This document shows positions 33,877 through 42,141 of a stretch of DNA of 64,000 nucleotides, in pieces. Below the pieces are notes generated by a model, which saw only the letters and a program-made list of their open reading frames with translations, had not been told where the DNA came from and ran no database searches. Each line of letters opens with the position of its first letter. Positions within the stretch are counted from its first letter, which is position 1. Source of the DNA: Bacteroidales bacterium (GTDB lineage Bacteria > Bacteroidota > Bacteroidia > Bacteroidales > Muribaculaceae); contig SFEA01000004.1 of the NCBI GenBank assembly GCA_004557385.1, forward strand, positions 94,414-158,413, read 5' to 3'. The translations under genes and the position numbers were made by a program.

Positions 33877-34515
33877 ATGGAATTAAAAACTCGGATTATT
33901 ACAACTACGCTGCGCATGATGATGCAAATTGGCGTGTCGTCGATGACAATGGACGCCATTGCACGCTCTTGCGGCATATCGAAACGCACTCTATACGAGC
34001 AGTTTCCCGACAAACTCACCCTCATCACCGAAGCACTGCGCCACGACGGACAGCAGAAGCACGAGCGCCTTGAAAGAATCTTCAACGATTCCAGCAACCG
34101 CCTCGATGCCCTGCTGAACGTATATGCCGAAATTCGCAAGCAAGTGAGCCACACATCGTTTGCACTTATAAGCGACATTCGCAGGCTCTACCCTTCGCTT
34201 TACACCGAATTTGAAAGCGCGCAAGGTCAAAACAATCACTACCTCATTGAAGTGCTCAAGAAAGGCCGAAACGAAGGGCTGGTGCGCGACAACGCAAACC
34301 TCGACATCAGCGTGCAGGTGCTAAACCTGATTATTCACAACCCAGAATTGGCAAATCTCGCCTATCAAAACGACTTGCCTCTGGTGAGAGTGCTCGACGA
34401 AGTATTCATCAATTTCTTGCGTTCGATTGCCACCATACAAGGTATTGAACTCATCGACAAATTTTTCTCGAAACTTTACGACAATAATAACATCATATTA
34501 AATAATAAACAATAA
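33877..34515 (+). CDS. TetR/AcrR family transcriptional regulator
   Basis: A 212-residue repressor-type protein. The N-terminal helix-turn-helix is at about residues 27-50 (MDAIARSCGISKRTLYEQF followed by the conserved DKLTLI). The C-terminal ligand-binding helices are not similar to a named subfamily. It is the first gene of the efflux operon, with the tolC gene starting 6 bases after its stop, so it probably autoregulates the operon and responds to a substrate of the pump; ligand and operator are unknown. Confidence 0.92.
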   Translation: MELKTRIITTTLRMMMQIGVSSMTMDAIARSCGISKRTLYEQFPDKLTLITEALRHDGQQKHERLERIFNDSSNRLDALLNVYAEIRKQVSHTSFALISDIRRLYPSLYTEFESAQGQNNHYLIEVLKKGRNEGLVRDNANLDISVQVLNLIIHNPELANLAYQNDLPLVRVLDEVFINFLRSIATIQGIELIDKFFSKLYDNNNIILNNKQ

Positions 34516-34521
34516 CACGCA

Positions 34522-35958
34522 ATGAACAACAAATTCAGCATTCTGCTTCTTGGCATGTTCGCCCTTGCATCGTCAACTCTGAAAGCACAATCAACTGCTG
34601 CGAGCGACACTATGATGCTATCGGTGGACGACTGTGTGAAGATTGCACTGAACGAAAATCCGACAATCAAAATTGCCGACATGGAAATCACCCGTGTCGA
34701 TTATTCGAAGAAAGAAACCATCGGACAACTGTTCCCAAATGTTTCGTTCTCTGCCGCCTATAGCCGCACCCTGGCTAAGCAAACCATGTATATGAACAAC
34801 GGCGGTCAAACCATGGCAATCAAAATGGGACGCGACAACACCCACAATACCGGCTTCAACGCCTCAATGCCGCTCATCTCGGTTGCGCTGTGGAAGTCGA
34901 TAAAGCTCTCTGACAATCAGATTTTGCAAAACATCGAAGCCTCGCGCACCTCGCGCATCTCACTCATCAATCAAGTGAAGAATGCCTATTATGCGCTCTT
35001 GCTTGCCTACGACTCCTACGATGTGCTGGTTGAAAACCACGCCACTGCAAAGGTGAATGCCGACATTTACGAGAAGAAATTCAAGAACGGCACCGCCAGC
35101 GAATTCGACGTGCTGCGTTCAAGCGTGGCTGTGAAAAACATCGAACCATCGATTATCGAAGCCCAAAACTCAATTCGAAGCCTCGAACTGCAGCTGAAGG
35201 TGCTCATGGGCATGGATGTTAATCAAGGTATCAAGCCAAACACATCGCTCTCCGACTTCAAGTCTACTATGTATGCCGACGTGATGACCATGGGCAACGA
35301 CCTGAGCATGAACGCCGATTTGCGAAAACTCGACCTGCAAACCGACTATCTCAAGAAGGCAATCGACGTGCAAAAAGCTTCGTGGTTGCCAACACTATCG
35401 GCAACAATTGGCTACACCTGGTATTCGATGAGCGACGGCAGCCCATTCAAAAACTTTGCATGGAGCCCGAACTCAAGCGTGGGTCTGTCGCTGTCATGGA
35501 CGCTGTTCAATGGCGGTCAACGCTACTACAAGCAAAAGCAAGCCGAACTCTCGTATAAAGAAATGGCTTGGCAACGCGACAACCTGAGCCGCACACTGGA
35601 AATGCAACGCCAAATTCAACTTGACAACATACAAAAGAACGTGAAGCAAATCGAAACTTGCACCGCCAGCGTAGAACAGGCTGTAAAAGCCAACCAAATT
35701 CAGGAAAAGAGCTTCAAGATTGGTGCTTCAACCTACCTCGACCTTCGTGACTCGGAAGACGCTTTGATGAGCTCGAAACTTGCCTACTATCAAGCCATCT
35801 ACAACTATCTGGTGGCTAAGAGCGACCTCGAACTGCTCCTCGGCAACGCCGACGTGCAATATCCAACCAACACAAAGGATGCCTCGATACGCACATCTAC
35901 AATACTCAACGAAAAGTATCCGAAGGCAAGCAAATCAACCGCGAACGAAAACAAATAA
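34522..35958 (+). CDS. TolC-family outer membrane efflux protein
   Basis: Trimeric outer-membrane channel that links the RND pump to the exterior. A signal peptide (to about residue 23, STLKAQ) precedes two outer-membrane-efflux-protein repeats. The first repeat begins with LSVDDCVKIALNENPTIKIADMEI and the second around residue 290 (SWTLFNGGQRYYKQKQAELSYK), each with long alpha-helical coiled coils. At 478 residues the length is typical. It is the second gene of the operon; 33 bases separate it from the adaptor gene. Confidence 0.94.
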   Translation: MNNKFSILLLGMFALASSTLKAQSTAASDTMMLSVDDCVKIALNENPTIKIADMEITRVDYSKKETIGQLFPNVSFSAAYSRTLAKQTMYMNNGGQTMAIKMGRDNTHNTGFNASMPLISVALWKSIKLSDNQILQNIEASRTSRISLINQVKNAYYALLLAYDSYDVLVENHATAKVNADIYEKKFKNGTASEFDVLRSSVAVKNIEPSIIEAQNSIRSLELQLKVLMGMDVNQGIKPNTSLSDFKSTMYADVMTMGNDLSMNADLRKLDLQTDYLKKAIDVQKASWLPTLSATIGYTWYSMSDGSPFKNFAWSPNSSVGLSLSWTLFNGGQRYYKQKQAELSYKEMAWQRDNLSRTLEMQRQIQLDNIQKNVKQIETCTASVEQAVKANQIQEKSFKIGASTYLDLRDSEDALMSSKLAYYQAIYNYLVAKSDLELLLGNADVQYPTNTKDASIRTSTILNEKYPKASKSTANENK

Positions 35959-35991
35959 AAAATCAACTGTATATATACACAACATCAAACT

Positions 35992-37044
35992 ATGAATTCA
36001 ATCAAGCAAATCCTAAGCATGGCATGCGCATCGCTGCTGCTGGTGTCGTGCTCCGGCAAAGAAGAAACTGCTACTAAGCAGGTAGATGAAAAGCCTCTTG
36101 TGAAAATCCAAAAAGTTTACGAACAAGAAGTGCCTCAAATGGCTGAATATACAGCAACTGTTGAAGGCTTTAAAACCAACAACATCTCTACATCCACCCC
36201 TAACCGCATCAAGCGAATTCTGGTTGACGTGGGTTCGCCAGTGCGTGCCGGTCAGGCGCTCGTGATTCTCGACGACGTGAACATTGAACAGCAAAAAATT
36301 CGCCTTGCCAACCAAAAGGTGAACCTCGACCGCGCTAAAGAACTGCTCGCCATTGGCGGCGGCACACAACAGACTGTCGACCAACTGCAAGCCGAATACG
36401 ACGCTGCAATGCGCGCCTACAACAACGCCAAAGAAAACACTGTGCTCACAGCACCTATGAGCGGCGTGGTTACTGCTAAGAACAACGACCCAGGCGACTA
36501 CACCAGCGGTTCACCAATCCTGGTGATTGAACAAATGCAACCCGTGAAGGTGATTGTTAGCGTAAACGAAAGCGACTTCCCACGCATCAAAAAGGGTCAG
36601 AAGCTCAACGTGAAGCTCGACGTTTACGGCGACGAAATATTCACCGGCACCGTTCACCTCATTCACCCTACTATCGACCCTGCCACCCGCACATTCCAAG
36701 TTGAAGTGACATTGCCCAACAGCGACAACCGTGTGCGCAGCGGCATGTTTGCCCGCGTGATTTTCGACTTCGGAGCAAAGAAAAACGTGGTTGTACCCGA
36801 TATGGCAGTCATAAAGCAAACCGGCAGCGGCAACCGCTACGTTTATGTCTACAAAGACGGCAAAGTATCGTACAACAAAGTTGAATTGGGTCAACGCCTC
36901 GGCAACAGTTACGAGCTACTCTCGGGCGTTCCTTCGGGCAGCGACGTGGTTATCAGCGGTCAATCGCGCCTCAACGACGGCATGGAAGTGGGCATTGCAA
37001 ACGAGCAGGCAAAAGCTACTGCAAACACCGACTCGGTGAAATAA
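35992..37044 (+). CDS. RND efflux periplasmic adaptor lipoprotein (AcrA/MexA-like)
   Basis: Membrane fusion protein that joins the inner-membrane pump to the channel. The signal peptide ends with the lipobox LLVSCSGKEE, so the mature N-terminus is lipidated at that Cys. The lipoyl half-motifs are at about residues 70-100 (VGSPVRAGQALVILDDVN) and 155-175 (VLTAPMSGVVTAKNNDPG) around a short alpha-helical hairpin, followed by the beta-barrel domain and a membrane-proximal domain with PDMAVIKQTGSGNRYVYVY. The hairpin is short, like that of MexA-type adaptors of Bacteroidetes. It is 70 bases before the pump gene. Confidence 0.94.
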   Translation: MNSIKQILSMACASLLLVSCSGKEETATKQVDEKPLVKIQKVYEQEVPQMAEYTATVEGFKTNNISTSTPNRIKRILVDVGSPVRAGQALVILDDVNIEQQKIRLANQKVNLDRAKELLAIGGGTQQTVDQLQAEYDAAMRAYNNAKENTVLTAPMSGVVTAKNNDPGDYTSGSPILVIEQMQPVKVIVSVNESDFPRIKKGQKLNVKLDVYGDEIFTGTVHLIHPTIDPATRTFQVEVTLPNSDNRVRSGMFARVIFDFGAKKNVVVPDMAVIKQTGSGNRYVYVYKDGKVSYNKVELGQRLGNSYELLSGVPSGSDVVISGQSRLNDGMEVGIANEQAKATANTDSVK

Positions 37045-37114
37045 TCACGACGCCGTTCATCCTCCACACGAGTTTTTCAAGAAGAACAACATCTAACATT
37101 AGAACATTCACACA

Positions 37115-40100
37115 ATGAGTTTATATGCAAGTGCGGTAAAACGGCCGGTAATGACCAGTCTCTGCTTTGTGGCAGTGATTATTCTCGGTTTGTTTTCCTA
37201 TTCAAAACTTCCTATCGACTTGTATCCGGACATCGACACAAACACCATCATGGTGATGACCTACTACACCGGAGCAAGTGCAAGCGACATTGAGCAAAAC
37301 GTGTCGCGCCCGCTTGAAAACACCCTCAACTCGGTTGAGCACCTCAAGCACATCACTTCCACTTCACGCGAAAACGTGTCGGTAATCACCCTCGAATTTG
37401 AGTATGGCTACGACATCGACGTGCTCACAAACGATGTGCGCGACAAACTCGATATGGTGTCGAACAACCTACCTGACGACGCCAACACTCCGTTCATCTT
37501 CAAGTTCAGCACCGATATGATTCCTATCTTGCTGCTCTCTGTTGAAGCTGACGAAAGTACGCCAGGCCTCTACAAAATCCTCGACGACCTTGTTGCCAAC
37601 CCATTGGCACGCGTCGACGGTGTCGGTTCGGTGTCGGTTACCGGTGCCCCCGAGCGCGAAATTCACGTTTATGTCGACCCTATCCGTCTTGAAGCCTACA
37701 ACCTGTCGGTTGAAGGAATCGCTTCAATCATCGGAGCCGAAAACAAAAACATTCCTGGCGGTTCGTTCGACATCGGCAACGAGACCTATTCGCTGCGTGT
37801 GCAAGGCGAATTCTCCGATGCCAAACAGATGGAAAACATCGTAGTGGGCACATCGGGCGGCGCAAGCATCTATCTGCGCGATGTGGCTCGCGTTGACGAC
37901 TCGCTGCAAGAACGCGCACAAAAAACCTTCAACAACAACATTCAAGGTGGTATGATTGTTGTGCAAAAGCAATCGGGCGCCAACTCGGTGCAAATCTCAA
38001 AGAAGGTGAAAGATATGCTTCCAGGCATACAAAAGACACTGCCGAGCGACGTTAAGCTTGGCGTGATTGTCGACACCAGCGACAACATCATCAACACCAT
38101 CAACTCACTCACCGAAACCGTGCTCTATGCATTGCTGTTTGTGGTGATTGTGGTGTTTGCATTCCTCGGACGCTGGCGCGCAACCATCATCATCGTCATC
38201 ACCATTCCTATCTCGCTCATCGCTTCGTTCATCTATCTGTTTGCAACAGGCAATTCGCTCAACATCATTTCGTTGTCGTCACTATCCATCTCAATCGGTA
38301 TGGTGGTTGACGATGCCATTGTGGTGCTTGAAAACGTCACCACTCACATCGAGCGCGGTGCCGACCCCAAACAAGCAGCCGTGCACGGCACCAACGAGGT
38401 GGCTATATCGGTTATCGCCTCAACCCTCACGCTTATTGCCGTATTCTTCCCGCTGACCCTTGTCACCGGTATGACCGGCGTGCTGTTTAAGCAATTGGGC
38501 TGGATGGTTTGTATCATGATGATTATCTCCACCACTTGCGCCCTCTCGCTCACACCTATGCTTTGCAGCCAGCTGCTGCGTCTGCGTGGTGCCGACAAGA
38601 AAGGCTTGATGAAAAAGCTCTTCACACCTATCGAAAAAGCCCTCGACGGACTCGATGCCGGCTATGCCTGCCTGCTCAACCTTGTAGTGCGCCACAAGAC
38701 CGTAACCATTCTGGTGTGTCTTGGCATATTCATTGGCTCGATGGGCTTGATGAAATACATCGGCAGCGAGTTCATTCCGGTGAGCGACAACAGCCGTTTG
38801 GGCGTTACACTCGAGTTGCCTATTGGTGCTCGCGTTGAACGTGCCGAGGAAATCAGCCACCGCCTCTACAACGAGTGGAAAGCTAAATATCCCGAAATCG
38901 ATGTGATGAACTTCACCGTAGGTCAAGCCGGCGACAACAATACATTCGCCTCGCTGCAAGACAACGGTTCACACATCATTTCAATGAACATACGTCTGTG
39001 CAACCCTGGCGAACGTAAACGCGGCATCGTGGAAATTGCAGCCCTTATGCGCGAAGACCTCAAGCACTACCCCGAGTTCAAGAAAACCATCGTGAATGTG
39101 GGCGGTAGCCGTGGCGGCAGCATGAGCGGACAGTCGACCCTCGACTACGAAATCTACGGCTACGATTTCGCCGCCACCGACAGCGTGGCTCAACAAGTGA
39201 AGCGACTGCTGCTCTCGTGCGAAGGCGCATCCGACATCACCATCAGCCGTAGCGACTATCAGCCGGAATATCAAGTCGACTTCGACCGCGAAAAGTTGGC
39301 GCTCTACGGTCTGAACCTATCAACGGCAGCCACCTACCTGCGCAACCGCATCAACGGTAGCACTGCCAGCTACTATCGTGAGGACGGTGAGGAATACGAC
39401 ATCAAGGTAATGTACGCCCCAGAATTCCGCACCACACTCGAGGACATCGAAAACATCCTCATCTACAACAACCAAGGCAAAGCCGTGCGCATCAAGGACG
39501 TTGGCACCGTGGTTGAGCGCTTCAACCCGCCTACTATCGAGCGAAAGGACCGTGAGCGCATCATCACCGTGCAAGCCACCGTCGACGGCGTGCCTATGAG
39601 CCAGATTGTTGAAGAAATGCAGCCAAAGCTCGACCAAATGGACATGCCTACCGGCATCACCGTAGAGCTCTCGGGTAGCTACGAGGACCAACAGGATTCG
39701 TTTGCCGACCTCGCCACACTGGGCATCATCATCATCATTTTGGTGTATATCGTAATGGCTGCTCAGTTCGAGTCGCTCACCTACCCGGCAATCATCATGA
39801 CCTCGTTGCTCTTTGCCCTCTCGGGTATCGTCCTCATTCTTTGGGCAACCGGCACCAACCTCAACATCATGTCGATGATTGGCGCAATCATGCTTATCGG
39901 TATTGTGGTGAAAAACGGTATTGTGCTCATCGACTACATCACCCTTAACCGCGAACGCGGCATGAGCATTCGCACATCGGTGGTTGACGGCGGTCGCTCG
40001 CGTCTGCGTCCAATCATCATGACAGCCCTCACCACCATCCTCGGTATGGTGCCGATGGCTGTGAGCCAAGGCGAAGGTGCCGAAATGTGGCGTCCGATGG

Positions 40101-40234
40101 GTATTGCCGTTATCGGCGGTCTTACGTTCTCAACTCTGCTCACCCTGTTGTTTGTGCCTACTCTCTATTGTATATTTGCCTACAACGGTGTGAAACGCGA
40201 ACGCAAGAAGCTGCGTAAAGCCAACAACGATTGA
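37115..40234 (+). CDS. RND multidrug efflux permease (AcrB/HAE1 family)
   Basis: A 1039-residue proton-driven inner-membrane pump with 12 expected membrane helices and two large periplasmic loops. The TM4 region has the proton-relay aspartates in ISIGMVVDDAIVVLENV. The N-terminal helix ends with SKLPIDLYPDIDTNTIMV, and the internal repeat shows MGLMKYIGSEFIPVSDNSRL as the second half starts. The C-terminal half ends with MWRPMGIAVIGGLTFSTLL, the usual HAE1 signature. It follows the adaptor gene in the operon. The substrate is not visible; HAE1 pumps usually export drugs, detergents or fatty-acid-like compounds. Confidence 0.96.
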   Translation: MSLYASAVKRPVMTSLCFVAVIILGLFSYSKLPIDLYPDIDTNTIMVMTYYTGASASDIEQNVSRPLENTLNSVEHLKHITSTSRENVSVITLEFEYGYDIDVLTNDVRDKLDMVSNNLPDDANTPFIFKFSTDMIPILLLSVEADESTPGLYKILDDLVANPLARVDGVGSVSVTGAPEREIHVYVDPIRLEAYNLSVEGIASIIGAENKNIPGGSFDIGNETYSLRVQGEFSDAKQMENIVVGTSGGASIYLRDVARVDDSLQERAQKTFNNNIQGGMIVVQKQSGANSVQISKKVKDMLPGIQKTLPSDVKLGVIVDTSDNIINTINSLTETVLYALLFVVIVVFAFLGRWRATIIIVITIPISLIASFIYLFATGNSLNIISLSSLSISIGMVVDDAIVVLENVTTHIERGADPKQAAVHGTNEVAISVIASTLTLIAVFFPLTLVTGMTGVLFKQLGWMVCIMMIISTTCALSLTPMLCSQLLRLRGADKKGLMKKLFTPIEKALDGLDAGYACLLNLVVRHKTVTILVCLGIFIGSMGLMKYIGSEFIPVSDNSRLGVTLELPIGARVERAEEISHRLYNEWKAKYPEIDVMNFTVGQAGDNNTFASLQDNGSHIISMNIRLCNPGERKRGIVEIAALMREDLKHYPEFKKTIVNVGGSRGGSMSGQSTLDYEIYGYDFAATDSVAQQVKRLLLSCEGASDITISRSDYQPEYQVDFDREKLALYGLNLSTAATYLRNRINGSTASYYREDGEEYDIKVMYAPEFRTTLEDIENILIYNNQGKAVRIKDVGTVVERFNPPTIERKDRERIITVQATVDGVPMSQIVEEMQPKLDQMDMPTGITVELSGSYEDQQDSFADLATLGIIIIILVYIVMAAQFESLTYPAIIMTSLLFALSGIVLILWATGTNLNIMSMIGAIMLIGIVVKNGIVLIDYITLNRERGMSIRTSVVDGGRSRLRPIIMTALTTILGMVPMAVSQGEGAEMWRPMGIAVIGGLTFSTLLTLLFVPTLYCIFAYNGVKRERKKLRKANND

Positions 40235-40282
40235 TTGCAGATTCATATCATTAACGAAAACATCACAAAACTGAATAAAACT

Positions 40283-40576
40283 ATGAAATCGATATTTATT
40301 GCATTCGACCAAGCCTACTACGAGCGCATCGTGGACATGCTGCAGCGCAGCAACGCTCGTGGGTTTACAGCTTGGCAGGAAGTGCAAGGCCGCGGAACAA
40401 AAACGGGTGATCCGCACTTTGGCTCACACGCTTGGCCATCAATTGCCAATGCGCTCATCACCATCGTCGACGACGACCAAGTGCAAGGAATCCTCGACAA
40501 GCTCCATCAAATGGACCTTGCCACTCCAAAACTTGGTCTGCGCGCCTTTGTATGGAACGTTGAACAAAGCATCTGA
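40283..40576 (+). CDS. PG0541-type transporter-associated PII-like protein
   Basis: A 97-residue cytoplasmic protein. The pattern MKSIFIAFDQAYYERIVDML, then EVQGRGTKTGDPHFGSHAWP, then NALITIVDDDQVQGILDKL matches the PII-like ferredoxin fold with a T-loop-like segment at about residues 31-52. I recognise it as the family associated with efflux operons in Bacteroidetes (the P. gingivalis PG0541 group). The start at 40283 was chosen over the in-frame ATG at 40235 because the fold begins at MKSIFI. It lies 48 bases after the pump gene and is the last gene of the operon. No ligand is known; a sensory role acting on the pump is inference. Confidence 0.88.
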   Translation: MKSIFIAFDQAYYERIVDMLQRSNARGFTAWQEVQGRGTKTGDPHFGSHAWPSIANALITIVDDDQVQGILDKLHQMDLATPKLGLRAFVWNVEQSI

Positions 40577-40615
40577 GATTCAGCAAATCTCAACATAACC
40601 CCACTTTAACTGAAG

Positions 40616-40654
40616 CAGGCGGGAAGAATGGTTTTAACCGATTCTTCCCGCCTG
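40616..40654. terminator. Long hairpin between the two convergent efflux operons
   Basis: CAGGCGGGAAGAAT and ATTCTTCCCGCCTG form a perfect 14-bp stem, extended inside by GGTT/AACC. There is no strong U-tract on either strand, but it lies between two convergent operons and probably serves both. Confidence 0.6.
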
Positions 40655-40692
40655 TAACTATTATCTCCGCTTAGCCTTTAGGCAAACTATGC

Positions 40693-41196
40693 TCAATCTT
40701 GCTCGGCGAATGAGCGTTTATAGCTTGGATAAACCCACTTGACAACAGCAAAGATGTCAACTGCCAAAAGCAATGCAAAACCAATCGTTGCCCACATCTT
40801 GGGCATAATCAAAGCAATGCCGTTCATGTCGCCACCGCCCACAAAGCCATACAGCACCGACAGGTACAAGGGGTCGAGAACCAACAGAATGAGCGTAACA
40901 TACCATGCCAAGGCTCGCGCATACTTGCTCTTGACAGCACATATACGCTCACGCAACAGCACCAGCAGCCAAGCCACAGCCAACGTGGCAACAGCGCTTG
41001 CCATGCAAAACAGCCCCATCTGCACATCGGTCATTTGCTCGTGATAAACATCAACTTGTATGCCCATGAGCATCACATTCACCTTTTTCAGAACACCATA
41101 GTGCATGGCAACAAGTGCATGAGCACCCTCATGAACAATAAAATAAATTACTATGCCTAACGTAAGGCACACTCCTTGACGCATTCGTCTTTCCAT
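40693..41196 (-). CDS. M50-like (site-2-protease-type) integral membrane metalloprotease
   Basis: A 167-residue protein with about four membrane helices. The first helix carries HEGAH (residue about 23, within VIYFIVHEGAHALVA), which fits the zinc-binding HExxH. A later helix has GGDMNGIAL, in place of the usual NPDG of M50 enzymes; its Asp could be the third zinc ligand. At this length there is no PDZ or cystathionine-beta-synthase domain, so it is a minimal form. It starts 9 bases after the adaptor gene of the metal-type efflux operon and should be co-transcribed with it. Substrate unknown. Proteolytic activity is not proven; a degenerate, non-catalytic role is possible. Confidence 0.72.
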   Translation of the reverse strand: MERRMRQGVCLTLGIVIYFIVHEGAHALVAMHYGVLKKVNVMLMGIQVDVYHEQMTDVQMGLFCMASAVATLAVAWLLVLLRERICAVKSKYARALAWYVTLILLVLDPLYLSVLYGFVGGGDMNGIALIMPKMWATIGFALLLAVDIFAVVKWVYPSYKRSFAEQD

Positions 41197-41205
41197 AATC
41201 GCACT

Positions 41206-42126
41206 CTATTTTTTTACCTTGGCACGCACATACATGCCCGGGCGGAAGTCGCTGCGAACTGAATTAACCGCAGCATACACTTTCACCGAATAGTCCTTCG
41301 AGTCCACCGCTTGGTCGATTGCAACAATCTTGGCGCCGAATGTCTCTTTGCCCATACCATTGACACGAAAATCTACATTTCCGCCAATTCTCATGAGTTT
41401 CAAATCTTTTTCGTAGACAGTGAGTTGCAGCAAAATACGGCTCTTATCTATTATGTCGCATATAGGCTCGCCAACCTCGAGATACTTACCCAAATTGGCA
41501 TTCATGCTTGTCACAAATCCGCTTGCAGGAGCCACGACAGGCAAATATGGCTTAATGCCGCCGGTATGGAGCGCTTGCGCATTTACGCCCAGCGTCTTGA
41601 GGTGCGAAGCCGAAGCCTCAACGCGGCTCTTCATCGACAAATAGTCGGCCTTGGCTTGCTGAACACGCTTTTGCGAAGCAGCATCCTGCTCGCCCAACGT
41701 ACGTTGGCGCTGATATTCCTTCTCGAGATACTCAAGCTGGGCAGCTGCATCCAAATAGGTCTGCTGCAGCTGAATGTATTCGGGATTGTCAATCATAGCC
41801 ACCACCTGACCTTTGCGGACTGCCGCACCGGGCATGATGTTGAGTGCATGCACCTTGCCACCCATGGTGAGTGATATGGTGACGCGCTTCGTCGGCGACA
41901 CCACCATCACACCGTTGAACGTGGGCGAATTGGCAACATTGGTGGCACCACTCACAGCATCAACTGCTGCTGTGTCCGACTCGGTTTTCTCTTCACTCAG
42001 CACCTCCACTTTTACGTCGTCGGTGGCTTCCGATTCGCCGGTGGCGCTTTCTTCGGTTTTATTTTGCGAGCAAGAAGCAAGAAGCATAAGAGCTGCAGTG
42101 GCTATAAACGAATAGTAGTATTTCAT
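41206..42126 (-). CDS. RND efflux periplasmic adaptor lipoprotein (CusB/CzcB-like)
   Basis: A 306-residue membrane fusion protein. The signal peptide ends in LLASCSQNKTEES, a lipobox, followed by an acidic linker (residues about 25-60). The lipoyl half-motifs and hairpin follow (MPGAAVRKGQVVAMIDNPEYIQLQ; SASGFVTSMNANLGKYLEVG), and the C-terminal region has GMYVRAKVKK. It starts 15 bases after the CzcA-TolC fusion gene, so the two should be translated from one message. It is short compared with Gram-negative CusB, but similar to other Bacteroidetes adaptors paired with CzcA-TolC fusions. Confidence 0.93.
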   Translation of the reverse strand: MKYYYSFIATAALMLLASCSQNKTEESATGESEATDDVKVEVLSEEKTESDTAAVDAVSGATNVANSPTFNGVMVVSPTKRVTISLTMGGKVHALNIMPGAAVRKGQVVAMIDNPEYIQLQQTYLDAAAQLEYLEKEYQRQRTLGEQDAASQKRVQQAKADYLSMKSRVEASASHLKTLGVNAQALHTGGIKPYLPVVAPASGFVTSMNANLGKYLEVGEPICDIIDKSRILLQLTVYEKDLKLMRIGGNVDFRVNGMGKETFGAKIVAIDQAVDSKDYSVKVYAAVNSVRSDFRPGMYVRAKVKK

Positions 42127-42141
42127 AATATCTGTAATGAT

